33,135 nucleotides of DNA from Planctomycetota bacterium (GTDB lineage: Bacteria > Planctomycetota > Planctomycetia > Isosphaerales > Isosphaeraceae): NCBI GenBank assembly GCA_028291545.1, contig JAQGHR010000044.1, positions 1 through 33,135 of the forward strand, given 5' to 3'. Numbering within the stretch: the first letter of the stretch is position 1; each line of letters opens with the position of its first letter. Positions 24,343 through 33,050 of this stretch are shown here, in pieces. The position numbers and the translations under genes were made by a program. The notes below the pieces were generated by a model. That model did not search any database. It had not been told where the DNA came from and saw only the letters and a list, made by a program, of their open reading frames with translations.

Positions 24343-26562
24343 TCAGGCGCCCACAACTTTGAGCGGCGACTTCGCGAGGACGAACGACCTTTCGCCTCCC
24401 ACCGCGAAGGCCACTCGACCTTTGCGGTTCGGGCCGGCGCCGTCGATCGCGACGATCCGGCCCAACCCGTACTCGGGGTGCCGGACGGTGACACCGGGAC
24501 GAAACCGCGCGAGATCCTCGCCGGCCTGCGACGGGGCTAATCCCGCAAGCTCTGCGGCCGTCGTCATCCGGAAGCCGCTCGGGAACGGGCGGGGCTCGGC
24601 CAGGCGGCGGGCCGAGGGCGTGAACGAGGGGCCATGATCGCTCTTGTCGCGGCCGATGATCGGCCCTTCGGGCAGTTCCGCGAGGAAGCATGACGGGATC
24701 GCGACGGCTCGCTGGCCGCGGAATTCGCGGACACGGCAATGGCTCATGGTCAGCTCGCGACGGGCCCGGGTGATACCGACGAACAGCAGGCGACGCTCTT
24801 CTTCCAGCTCGGCGTCGGACTCGAACGATCGCGAGTGCGGCAAGATCCCCTGTTCCAGCCCGATAATGAACACGACCGGGAATTCCAGCCCCTTGGCCGC
24901 GTGCAGGGTCATCAGCGTGACCGAGCCCGCGTCGTCATTCCAGCGGTCCACGGCCGACGCCAGGCTGATATCTTCGAGGAATTCCACCACGGTGGCGCCG
25001 GGATGCTCGCGATCGAATTCACGGGCCGCCGAGACCAATTCGTCCACGTTCGCCAGGCGGTCCTCGCCCGCGCCCTTGGCGTCGGATTCCAGGTATTTGT
25101 GATAGCCCGACAGGGTCAGCAGCCTGCGGATGACTTCCTCGGCGGCGTGATCGCGGAGGGCATTCAATTCATCCATCAGCATCGCGAAATCGCGCAGCCC
25201 CCGCGCGGCCTTGTCCGTCAAGCCCGGGACGGAGGACGCTTGCCTCGCCATCGCGAGCATCGGCAGGCCGAGCTCTCGGGCACGTGCCGCCAGTTTTTCG
25301 AGCGACGTTTTCCCCAACCCTCGGGGAGGGACGTTGACGACCCGGCCGAACGACACATCGTCCTTCGGATTGGCCATAAGATTCAAGTACGCGAGCACGT
25401 CCTTGATTTCCTGGCGCTCGTAGAACGAGACTCCTCCGACGATCTGATACGGGACCTTGGCCGTGCGCAAGGCCACCTCCAGGCCACGAGTGAGGGCCGT
25501 GATCCGGCAAAAAATTGCGCAGTCACGAAACCCGAATTCTCCCTCATGCACCAGGGCGAGAATGCGGGCAGCGACGTCGCGAGCCTCATCGGTCTCGGTG
25601 GCGTAGGTCACGACCTCGACCGGCGAGCCTTCGGGATTCTCTGTGAGGAGGGATTTCGCCTTCCGCTTCCGGTTGTGGCGGATGAGCCCGTCGGCCACGC
25701 GAAGAATGTTCTTGGTGCTCCGGTAATTGCGTTCCAGCCGCACGACCTTGCAGCCGGGGTAATCATGCTCAAATTCGAGGATATTGTTGAGATTCGCCCC
25801 CCTCCAGCCATAGATCGCCTGATCGGGGTCGCCCGTCACGCACAGATTGGGCCGATCCACTGAGAGGGCGCGGACGATCGCGTACTGCGCGAGATTGGTG
25901 TCCTGGTATTCATCCACCAGCACATATCGGAACCGGGCGTCCAGGTCGCGGCGGACGTCGGGGTGACCTTTCAAGATGGTCACGAGATGGACGAGGAGAT
26001 CGTCGAAATCGACGGCCGACGACTCACGCAACCGTTCCTGGTACATCTTGTAGACCCGGGCGACGACGGCGGTCACATGATCGGCGTCGCCACGGGAGGC
26101 CATTTTCTCCGGCGTGAGCAGGTCGTTCTTGGCCCGGCTGATCGTGGCGTCCACCTTCTCGGCGGTCACGCCCAGGCCCTCCATGTCGAGCCGGTCCATC
26201 GCTTCCTTGACGGCTTTCAGGCGATCGGATTGATCGTAGATCGTGAAACCTCGGTCGAGCCCGACGAGGTGGCCATACTGCCGGAGCAAGCGGGCGCAAA
26301 GGGCGTGGAACGTGCCGCACCAGACGCCCGAATCCGGCTTCAAGGCCGCGATCCTCTCGCGCATCTCCCCGGCAGCCTTGTTGGTGAACGTCAGAGCCAG
26401 AATGTTCGACCCGGCGATCCCCTGCTTCATCAGGTATGCGACGCGTCGGGTGATGACCCGCGTCTTGCCGGAGCCGGCGCCGGCCAGGACGAGCAAGGGG
26501 CCATCCACATGGCTCACAGCCTCGCACTGGGCGGGGGTGAGGTCGGAAAAAAGGTCGATCAT
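24343..26562 (-). CDS. pcrA: ATP-dependent DNA helicase UvrD/PcrA
   Basis: A 739-residue SF1A helicase that unwinds DNA 3' to 5' in repair and clears proteins from DNA. Motifs in order: Walker A LAGAGSGKT (26-34), Ib TFTNKAAGEM (58-67), II DEYQDTN (217-223), III GDPDQAIYGWRGA (244-256), IV RNYRSTKNIL (278-287), V VTLMTLHAAKGLEFPVVF and VI RRLLFVGITRARREL. The C-terminal region FRPGVTVRHPEYGLGRIVAI...KSPLKVVGA is the Tudor-like domain of UvrD/PcrA that contacts RNA polymerase. The start is uncertain: ATG 26562 (MIDLFSDLTP) fits family proteins best, and ATG 26571 is three codons upstream. It is divergent from acpS across 192 nt. Confidence 0.94.
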   Translation of the reverse strand: MIDLFSDLTPAQCEAVSHVDGPLLVLAGAGSGKTRVITRRVAYLMKQGIAGSNILALTFTNKAAGEMRERIAALKPDSGVWCGTFHALCARLLRQYGHLVGLDRGFTIYDQSDRLKAVKEAMDRLDMEGLGVTAEKVDATISRAKNDLLTPEKMASRGDADHVTAVVARVYKMYQERLRESSAVDFDDLLVHLVTILKGHPDVRRDLDARFRYVLVDEYQDTNLAQYAIVRALSVDRPNLCVTGDPDQAIYGWRGANLNNILEFEHDYPGCKVVRLERNYRSTKNILRVADGLIRHNRKRKAKSLLTENPEGSPVEVVTYATETDEARDVAARILALVHEGEFGFRDCAIFCRITALTRGLEVALRTAKVPYQIVGGVSFYERQEIKDVLAYLNLMANPKDDVSFGRVVNVPPRGLGKTSLEKLAARARELGLPMLAMARQASSVPGLTDKAARGLRDFAMLMDELNALRDHAAEEVIRRLLTLSGYHKYLESDAKGAGEDRLANVDELVSAAREFDREHPGATVVEFLEDISLASAVDRWNDDAGSVTLMTLHAAKGLEFPVVFIIGLEQGILPHSRSFESDAELEEERRLLFVGITRARRELTMSHCRVREFRGQRAVAIPSCFLAELPEGPIIGRDKSDHGPSFTPSARRLAEPRPFPSGFRMTTAAELAGLAPSQAGEDLARFRPGVTVRHPEYGLGRIVAIDGAGPNRKGRVAFAVGGERSFVLAKSPLKVVGA

Positions 26563-26754
26563 CGGCACCATTGTTGGGGATTGGCGAGTGCGGCGCACGC
26601 CAGTATAGCCGACGAGGTCGGCGGTCGCGACGGCATCGGGCGAGTGGCCGGCTCGCCTTGATGCCGCTAAACTGGAGGCCGTGGGGAGATCCTCCCCGTC
26701 AGGCGTGATGAACCACGTCACTCGCAGACGGCTTCAATCTGGCGAGAACCGCAG

Positions 26755-27171
26755 ATGGAAATCCTGGGCATCGGCACGGACATCATCGAATGCCCGAGGA
26801 TCGGCAAGATGATCGAGCAGCACGGCGAGCTGTTCTTGAGGCGGGTCTACACCGATCGCGAGATTCGTTACTGCCAGGCCAAGAAACACGCCATCGAGCA
26901 CTTCGCCGGCCGATGGGCCGCCAAGGAAGCGATCCTCAAGGCCATCGGTTCCGGATGGAGCCGAGGGATCTGCTGGACGGATCTGGAGGTCCGCAACACC
27001 GCCACGGGCTCGCCCCAGGTTCTGGTGCGCGGCGGAGCCAAGGACGCGGCCGTGGAGCGCGGGATCGGCGATATCCTGATCTCGATCTCGCACTGCCGCA
27101 CCTACGCCACCGCCTACGCACTCGCCCTCGGCCGCAAGCCTGCGGCGGAGCCGGACACCGAGGCGGTCTGA
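26755..27171 (+). CDS. acpS: Holo-[acyl-carrier-protein] synthase
   Basis: A 138-residue phosphopantetheinyl transferase that moves 4'-phosphopantetheine from CoA to apo-ACP. The two family motifs are intact: GIGTDIIE (5-12, Mg-binding Asp9) and FAGRWAAKEAILKA (50-63, Glu58). It ends with ISISHCRTYATAYAL, the usual last strand. The start ATG is preceded by only a weak Shine-Dalgarno (GGCGAGAA). It is a single gene, divergent from the helicase gene and convergent, with only 13 nt between stops, with the next gene. It supplies active ACP for fatty acids and thus for the lpx/fabZ enzymes in this window. Confidence 0.95.
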   Translation: MEILGIGTDIIECPRIGKMIEQHGELFLRRVYTDREIRYCQAKKHAIEHFAGRWAAKEAILKAIGSGWSRGICWTDLEVRNTATGSPQVLVRGGAKDAAVERGIGDILISISHCRTYATAYALALGRKPAAEPDTEAV

Positions 27172-27184
27172 CTTCGATTGAAGC

Positions 27185-27595
27185 TCACGCGCTGAGGCTC
27201 TCGGTATGAGCGTGCAGGCGAAGCGAGCTGCCTTCACCCTCGACGTCATAACTCAGATCGCCGTGAATCGTCGGTCCGAGCTGGTATTCCAGATCCACCC
27301 GATTGCGCCGGGCGTTGATGCTGAATCGAATTAATCCGAACCGAAAAAACTCGCCCCGAGTCGCACCCGGCTCGTGAGCTTCCCGCCGTAGGATCGGAAC
27401 GAGACGTAGCCCCGTGTCGTCCAGGACCCAGACATCGACCACTCGCCCCGAGAAGATGGGGGCTTCGTGCGGAACCGGTGCCCGGTCCTCGATCCGCAGC
27501 AACTCCGGGCGCGCGTCAGACGCCAACTTGGCCCATAGAGCCCGCGTCTCGTCCAGGATTTGCCGGTAGAGCGGGTCCGTTTTCCACTTGAGCAT
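27185..27595 (-). CDS. Hypothetical protein of about 136 residues
   Basis: I do not recognise the family. The product has a helical N-terminus (DPLYRQILDETRALWAKLA) and then a mostly beta-type region with alternating hydrophobic residues (VVDVWVLDDTGLRLVPIL, NRVDLEYQLGPTIHG, SSLRLHAHTES), suggesting a beta-sandwich or small barrel. No signal, membrane segment or catalytic motif was seen. ATG 27595 was chosen because AGGGTGG lies 8 nt before it. An in-frame ATG at 27664 would add 23 residues (AAGFVLAAQSRVATC) that could be a weak hydrophobic segment, so a longer form cannot be excluded. It follows the glutaredoxin gene on the same strand and is convergent with acpS. Confidence 0.6.
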   Translation of the reverse strand: MLKWKTDPLYRQILDETRALWAKLASDARPELLRIEDRAPVPHEAPIFSGRVVDVWVLDDTGLRLVPILRREAHEPGATRGEFFRFGLIRFSINARRNRVDLEYQLGPTIHGDLSYDVEGEGSSLRLHAHTESLSA

Positions 27596-27786
27596 ACAGG
27601 TTGCCACCCTGGACTGGGCGGCCAGGACGAACCCGGCCGCGATTTGAGTCCTCGGCGGCGACATCGCCTGTCTCGCACGATGCCCCTCGCCTGGCATCGG
27701 CACACCGATCAATATTCCGAATTATAGGCCGAGCCCCGCCTCTCGACGATCAGAATTCAACCTTTGTGATCAAAATCGACATCGAG

Positions 27787-28044
27787 TCAGCGAGCTTCGG
27801 TCGCCTGAGCCAGGACCGACTCAAGCTCCTGGTCCGAGGGATTGATGAGGGTCTGATTGTCGATCCTCAACGTCGGCAGCACACGCTTGCCACCATTGAG
27901 TGCGGCGATGTAATCGTCGTAGGACGGGTCGTCAGACACGTCCTTGTATTCATAGGGAATCTGATGCAGGTCGAGGTACGCTCGCACGCGCAGAGTGTCG
28001 CCACAAGTTTGCGACCCGTAGACCGTGACGTTCGGTTGTTTCAT
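27787..28044 (-). CDS. Glutaredoxin-fold protein, monothiol-type CGDT active site
   Basis: An 85-residue protein with the glutaredoxin/NrdH fold. It has a strand NVTVYGSQTC, the active-site Cys14-Gly-Asp-Thr17, a helix (RVRAYLDLHQIPYEYKDV), and the cis-proline loop RVLPTLRID with NQTLINPSDQELESVL. The second active-site Cys of classical glutaredoxins (CPYC) is Thr, so disulfide exchange would be of the monothiol kind, for example deglutathionylation or thiol transfer. It may also be a relative of mycoredoxin-like proteins. ATG 28044 was chosen to start at the first strand; the upstream Shine-Dalgarno is poor. It lies 106 nt after topA on the same strand, so it may be co-transcribed. Confidence 0.82.
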   Translation of the reverse strand: MKQPNVTVYGSQTCGDTLRVRAYLDLHQIPYEYKDVSDDPSYDDYIAALNGGKRVLPTLRIDNQTLINPSDQELESVLAQATEAR

Positions 28045-28150
28045 GGGATCGATTCCAGGGGATGAGGAACGGAGGAGATCGGGCACGATCAGATTCACGA
28101 AATGCAAGCCGCGTTCCGCAATGCCGATCTCCCGTCCGTTTTTCTCACCA

Positions 28151-30820
28151 TCAGACGGCCGTGGCGGCGGTGATCTTTTCGAGCGTGGCTTCGCTCGGCT
28201 CCTTGGTCCCCTTGCACTTGGGATAATTCCGGCATCCCAGGAAGTAGCCCCGTCGGCCGGGTCGGATCGTCATGGCACCGCCACAATTATCGCAGGTCTC
28301 ATCGACCTCGATCGCCTTCAAATCCGGCCCTTTGGCGGCCGCCGGCACAAGCGCGGCCTCCCCCAGAGTCGACTTCAAGTCGTCGGGGATCGGCGCAGTG
28401 CTCCGGCATTTCGGGTAAGCCAGGCAGCCCAGGAAGGCTCCGCGGCGGCCCTGCTTGACGCCCATGGGACCGCCGCACTTTTCGCACTTCACGTCGACCA
28501 CCACCGGCGCGACCGGCTTGCCCGAGTCATCCACGGGCATCGTGTTGCGGCACTTTGGGTAGCCGGTGCAGCCGAGAAACGCGCCACGGGCTCCCTGCCG
28601 CAGGGCCATCGGCTTGCCGCATTTGGGACAGGCGTGGTCAGTCTCGACGACCGAGGGCACGGGATTGCCGGCCGCATCGAGGTTGTAGGACTCCTTGCAC
28701 CCGGGGTAGCCCGAGCACGAGAGGAACTGCCCGCGTTTTCCCTCGCGGAGCATCAGCGGCTTACCGCACTTGGTGCAGACATGCTCCGTCTCGATGGCCT
28801 CGATCCGGGGACCACCATCGCGAGGACGAGTGGCCTTGCACTCCGGGTACGTGGAGCAGGAAAGGAACGGCTCACCTTTGCTGTACTTGACCAGCATCGG
28901 GGCGCCGCACTTGTGGCAGACCTCGTCCGAGGTGATCTGCACCTTCTGCATCCCGGTCTCGGCCGCCGCGAGGGACGCCTGGAACGGGCCGTAGAACTCG
29001 TCGAGTACCTGGACCATCTCGATCTTTGCGTCCGCGATCTCGTCGAGCTCGTCCTCCATATGTGCCGTGAACTTGAGGTCAAGGATCTTGGGGAAATGCT
29101 CGACCAAGAGGTCGGTCACGACCATACCCAACTCGGTGGCGAAGAACCGTCGCTCCTTCTGCTCGACGTACTTGCGGTCCTGGATGGTCTGGATGATCGG
29201 CGCATACGTGGATGGCCGACCGATGCCGTCCTTCTCCAGGGCCTTGACGAGCGTGGCCTCCGAATATCTCGGCGGCGGTTGAGTAAAGTGTTGCGTGGGT
29301 TCGAGATCGATCAGATCGAGCGGCTGATTGATCACCAGCGGAGGCAGCAACGCATCCTCCTGCTTTCCGGCGGGAGGCAGCACGCGTCGGTAGCCGTCGA
29401 ATCGGAGGATCTTGCCCTGGGTCTTGAAGAGCCCGTCGCCCGCCGTGACCTCGACGTTCGTCACTTCAAACTTGGCCGGGGTCATCTGACTGGCCACGAA
29501 CCGGCGGTAGATGAGCTGATAAAGCTTGAACTGGTCGGGCGTGAGCCTCGTTCGGATCGCCTCGGGAACCAGGCTCAGTTCGGTTGGCCGGATCGCTTCG
29601 TGGGCCTCCTGGGCCTGCTTCCCGGCTGCATAACGATTCGGTTTCGCCGGCAAGTACCGATCGCCGTAGTCCCTGGCGATCATCTCGCGGACACCCGTGA
29701 CTGACTCGTCCGACACGCGGAGGCTGTCGGTACGCATGTACGTAATCAATCCGCTCGGCCCGTCGCCGCCAACATCGATGCCCTCGTAGAGTTCCTGGGC
29801 GATCTTCATCGTCCGCTTTCCAGAGAATCGCAGCCGTATTGCGGCTTGCTGCTGGAGCGTGCTCGTTTTGAACGGCGCATCGGCCTTATCCAGCTTCTCC
29901 ACAGTCTCCAGCTTTGAGACGATATAGTCGGACGAGGCGAGCGTGTCCCGGATGGTTCGGGCCTCGGCCTCATTCTTGGCGGAGAAGTTCGATCCCCGCC
30001 ACTCCGTCAGCGCGGCGGCGAACCGGTCTACTTCCTCGGAAGAACCCGGCTGGGCAAGCGTCGCGGTGATCTTCCAGTACTCCTCCGAAACGAAGGCCTT
30101 GATCTCCTTTTCTCGATCGGCAATTAACCGAGTGGCCACCGACTGGACCCGACCGGCGGACAGGCCTCGGGTGACTTTCTTCCAGAGCAACGGACTGACC
30201 TGATAGCCCACGAAGCGATCGAGGAAGCGCCGCGCCTGCTGGGCGTTGACCTTATCCATGTCGATCGGTCCGACGTGCGTAAACGCTTCTTTCACGGCAC
30301 GTTCGGTAATCTCGAAGAACTTGACGCGGCGGACTCGCTCATCGGCCAGCCCGAGTGCGTGCTGGAGGTGCCAGGCGATGGCCTCGCCCTCGCGGTCGGG
30401 GTCGGTCGCGAGATAAACCATGTCGCATTTGGCGGCATAATCTCTTAGCTCGGTGATCGTCTTCTTCTTGTCGTCCATCACGACGTAAGTCGGACGATAG
30501 CCATGGGCCACGTCGATCCCCAGATCCTTCCCCTTGCTGGGAAGGTCGCGAACGTGCCCCATGCTGGCTTTTACAATGAACTTGGGGCCGAGGAACTTGT
30601 TGATCGACTTGGCCTTTTTCGGGCTCTCGACGATCACGAGCGATCGGCCGGTTCCGCCGACGAACGACGGCTCTACCCACGGGGCGGCCTTCGCCTTGGT
30701 GGTCGCGGGGGACTTCGCCTTGGTCTTGGCCGTGGCCGACGGAGCCTTTCGCTTCGCCGGGGCCTTGATCTTGGCGTCGGTCTCGGGCGTCTCCGACTTC
30801 TTGGTTGTTTTGCGGGCCAC
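28151..30820 (-). CDS. topA: DNA topoisomerase I (type IA) with five zinc fingers
   Basis: An 889-residue enzyme that relaxes negative supercoils. A Lys/Ala/Pro-rich extension (1-50) precedes the Toprim domain, with VIVESPKKA (62-70, Glu65) and the DxDxE set in TDPDREGEA (139-147). The active-site tyrosine is Tyr361 in GLITYMRTDS. GIGRPSTYAPIIQTI (533-547) and the EMVQVLDEFYGPF region are typical of the family. The C-terminus holds five C4 zinc ribbons of the topoisomerase type (about 635-661, 682-708, 731-757, 779-805, 843-869), each shaped C-x2-C...C-x7-C. The E. coli enzyme has three zinc-binding fingers. It is divergent from the PpiD-like gene across 316 nt and followed by the glutaredoxin gene. 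Confidence 0.96.
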   Translation of the reverse strand: MARKTTKKSETPETDAKIKAPAKRKAPSATAKTKAKSPATTKAKAAPWVEPSFVGGTGRSLVIVESPKKAKSINKFLGPKFIVKASMGHVRDLPSKGKDLGIDVAHGYRPTYVVMDDKKKTITELRDYAAKCDMVYLATDPDREGEAIAWHLQHALGLADERVRRVKFFEITERAVKEAFTHVGPIDMDKVNAQQARRFLDRFVGYQVSPLLWKKVTRGLSAGRVQSVATRLIADREKEIKAFVSEEYWKITATLAQPGSSEEVDRFAAALTEWRGSNFSAKNEAEARTIRDTLASSDYIVSKLETVEKLDKADAPFKTSTLQQQAAIRLRFSGKRTMKIAQELYEGIDVGGDGPSGLITYMRTDSLRVSDESVTGVREMIARDYGDRYLPAKPNRYAAGKQAQEAHEAIRPTELSLVPEAIRTRLTPDQFKLYQLIYRRFVASQMTPAKFEVTNVEVTAGDGLFKTQGKILRFDGYRRVLPPAGKQEDALLPPLVINQPLDLIDLEPTQHFTQPPPRYSEATLVKALEKDGIGRPSTYAPIIQTIQDRKYVEQKERRFFATELGMVVTDLLVEHFPKILDLKFTAHMEDELDEIADAKIEMVQVLDEFYGPFQASLAAAETGMQKVQITSDEVCHKCGAPMLVKYSKGEPFLSCSTYPECKATRPRDGGPRIEAIETEHVCTKCGKPLMLREGKRGQFLSCSGYPGCKESYNLDAAGNPVPSVVETDHACPKCGKPMALRQGARGAFLGCTGYPKCRNTMPVDDSGKPVAPVVVDVKCEKCGGPMGVKQGRRGAFLGCLAYPKCRSTAPIPDDLKSTLGEAALVPAAAKGPDLKAIEVDETCDNCGGAMTIRPGRRGYFLGCRNYPKCKGTKEPSEATLEKITAATAV

Positions 30821-31136
30821 GTTGAAGTATTCCTTCTGCGCACGGGGTTGGACGGTCCCTCGGCGCGGCTGCTGGTTGCCTTGGCGGAGGTTCTTGGTAC
30901 ACTGCGGCGGGGTCGAGCCGTTGCCGGATGGCCGCGCCTTTCAATAAGCTAGCGTATGAGGCCGTGTCAAGGGGGCCAGGAATTGGCCTACGGCCAAGAC
31001 GTGCTGAGTGCGGAGTACCAAAAGCGAACTCGGGTCCCCTAGAATACCTCGACTTACGACGCGGGGCCCGCACCGGTTCGCTCAGGCGCTTTCATTCGGT
31101 ACCCCGCACCCAGGATTCAGCATTGCGGAGCCAGTC
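30821..31136. other. Divergent intergenic region of 316 nt between topA and the PpiD-like gene
   Basis: No supported gene. It holds a possible topA promoter on the minus strand (30941-30970), a TAGAAT at 31040-31045 that might be a -10 for the plus-strand gene, and the GGAG (31127-31130) ribosome site of that gene. Confidence 0.5.
30941..30970 (-). promoter_or_regulatory. Possible topA promoter
   Basis: On the minus strand a perfect TTGACA (30965-30970) is followed after 18 nt by TATTGA (30941-30946), about 120 nt before the topA start. The -10 matches only 3 of 6 consensus bases. Confidence 0.35.
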
Positions 31137-33050
31137 ATGCCGTTCGCGGTCTTCCGAAAGCATCAGCGTAAACTCCTCGCCATCTTCGCCATCCTCGCCA
31201 TGTTCGGCTTCGTCCTGTCCGATTCCTTGCCCGCGCTGGTGGGCGGACGAGGCGGGCAGGGGAGGGGAGGTGCGAACGATCCGGTGGTCGCCAAACTCAA
31301 CTGGAAGTCGCTCCACGCGAGTGACCTGGAGCCCATGCGGCTCCAGCGCCAGCGGGCCAATTTTTTCCTCGCGGCGGTGTTCCAGGGTGATCGAAATACA
31401 CCGCAGCAATTTTTCGGCGGCACGACGACTCGGGATCTCGTGGACGCCCTGATCCTGGAGCACGAGGCCCAGTCCCTGGGTATGCCCGCGACGACCGAAC
31501 TGGCCAACCAGTGGCTCCGCCAGCGCACCGGCGGCATGGCCAGCCCGAGGCTCTTCGAGGAGATCTACAGGGGATCGAATCTCTCGCAGCAGGTCACCGA
31601 CGAGCAGCTCTTGCTGGAGATCGCCAATCAGATCCGGATCCAGGACGTGCGAAACCTGCCATTCACGGCCGAGACGACCCCGCTGGACGTGTACGCCGCG
31701 TATCGCGATCAGTCCGAGAAGGTCTCGGCCTACGCGGCCCCGGTTCGCGTCGAGGAATTCGTCTCGAAAGCACCGGCACCGAGCGAGGCCGAAATCGGCG
31801 CGCTGTACGAGTCGGCCAAGAACCGATACCCGGACCCGAATCGTCCGGATCCGGGTTTCAAGATCGCTCAGAAAGTCAAGTACGAGATGGTCACCGCGGA
31901 CGTCCCGGCGCTTGCTGACACCATCCGCCCGAAGCTGACGACTCAGGAGCTTCGCGACACCTACGAAGCGCGAAAGGTCGAGTTCCCCGCGAATCCGGGA
32001 GAGCTGCCCCTTTCGCTGTTCGCCGGTGCGCCGGACCTTACACCCCACGATGCGTTTCCCGACGTGAAGGAGCGCGTGGCGTTCGTGCTGTCCGAGGAGA
32101 AGGCCCGCGAGGAGATCAACGGCAAGTTCGACGATCTCAAGAACAACGTCATGCGGCCGTTCGAGGACAAGTACTTCGAGGCGGTGGGCTCGGAGGGCAA
32201 GGCCGCCTCCAGGTCCGACACGCTCAAGCCGGGGGACCTCATCAAGTCCGCCGCCGCAAAGGCGGGCCTGACCTACGAAGCAACCCCCTTGGTCCCAGCG
32301 ACCGATCCGGACAAGTTCGGCCCGATCGCCAAGAGCCGCGTCGGCACGGTTGCGTCGTTCGATTCCTCCTCGCCCAGCTTCCTTGAGCTGGCCTATGCCC
32401 CGAAGACGACTCTTTACGACCCGCTGGAGCTATCCGGGGACGGTGGACGGCGATTCCTCGCCTGGAAGGTCGAGGACGTCTCGCCACGAGTCCCGTCCCT
32501 CCAGGAAATCCGTGAGGACGTGATCCGGGCCTGGAAGCTAGCCAAGGCCAGACCACTGGCCGAGGCGGAGGCCAAGGCGCTGGCCGCCGCCGCCGAAAAG
32601 GCCGGCGGAGGCGCGAAACTCAAGGACGTCGTCGGGAAGCGCGCGATCATCCAGACCGAGCCCCGGCCGAAAATGATGTTCGCTCCGATGATGGACATGC
32701 GATCGTTCGGACGTCCGCGCCCCGCGGAAATTCCCGAGATCCCGCAGGCCGGGGACGCCATCCGAACGGCCCTGTTCTCTCTCGAACCCAAGACGTCCGC
32801 CGTCGCTGCCGATGACTCCCAGAGCGTCTACTACGCCCTGACGCTGAAAGAACGCGAGCCGGTCGATTTCGACGGTCTTTACTCGATGGGCACGAATGCG
32901 TTCATGCTTCAGGAGGTCAGCCAGGAAGCTCTCTTGCATCGCGTCGAGGATTGGAAACAGACGCTCCGCCTCAAGGCGGGCCTTCCGGCCGACTGGACCC
33001 CCCCGGTCTCCGATCGTCGTGGCCAGGATGTGGCCGAGAGTGACGGCTGA
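31137..33050 (+). CDS. Membrane-anchored PpiD/SurA-N-like protein, no evident PPIase domain
   Basis: A 637-residue protein. The N-terminus MPFAVFRKHQRKLLAIFAILAMFGFVLSD is a short basic segment and one membrane helix (about 13-30), in the manner of PpiD, so most of the chain lies in the periplasm. The next region (about 45-240), with ALILEHEAQSLGM and TDEQLLLEIANQI helices, resembles the SurA/PpiD N-terminal chaperone domain. I could not find the conserved parvulin (rotamase) motifs in the middle part; helical (TTQELRDTYEARK) and beta segments alternate instead. A possible degraded rotamase-like part is at about 390-470. ATG 31137 was chosen because GGAG (31127-31130) lies 6 nt upstream and the anchor follows. 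Likely role: folding or quality control of exported proteins. It could be a pure chaperone. Confidence 0.78.
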   Translation: MPFAVFRKHQRKLLAIFAILAMFGFVLSDSLPALVGGRGGQGRGGANDPVVAKLNWKSLHASDLEPMRLQRQRANFFLAAVFQGDRNTPQQFFGGTTTRDLVDALILEHEAQSLGMPATTELANQWLRQRTGGMASPRLFEEIYRGSNLSQQVTDEQLLLEIANQIRIQDVRNLPFTAETTPLDVYAAYRDQSEKVSAYAAPVRVEEFVSKAPAPSEAEIGALYESAKNRYPDPNRPDPGFKIAQKVKYEMVTADVPALADTIRPKLTTQELRDTYEARKVEFPANPGELPLSLFAGAPDLTPHDAFPDVKERVAFVLSEEKAREEINGKFDDLKNNVMRPFEDKYFEAVGSEGKAASRSDTLKPGDLIKSAAAKAGLTYEATPLVPATDPDKFGPIAKSRVGTVASFDSSSPSFLELAYAPKTTLYDPLELSGDGGRRFLAWKVEDVSPRVPSLQEIREDVIRAWKLAKARPLAEAEAKALAAAAEKAGGGAKLKDVVGKRAIIQTEPRPKMMFAPMMDMRSFGRPRPAEIPEIPQAGDAIRTALFSLEPKTSAVAADDSQSVYYALTLKEREPVDFDGLYSMGTNAFMLQEVSQEALLHRVEDWKQTLRLKAGLPADWTPPVSDRRGQDVAESDG

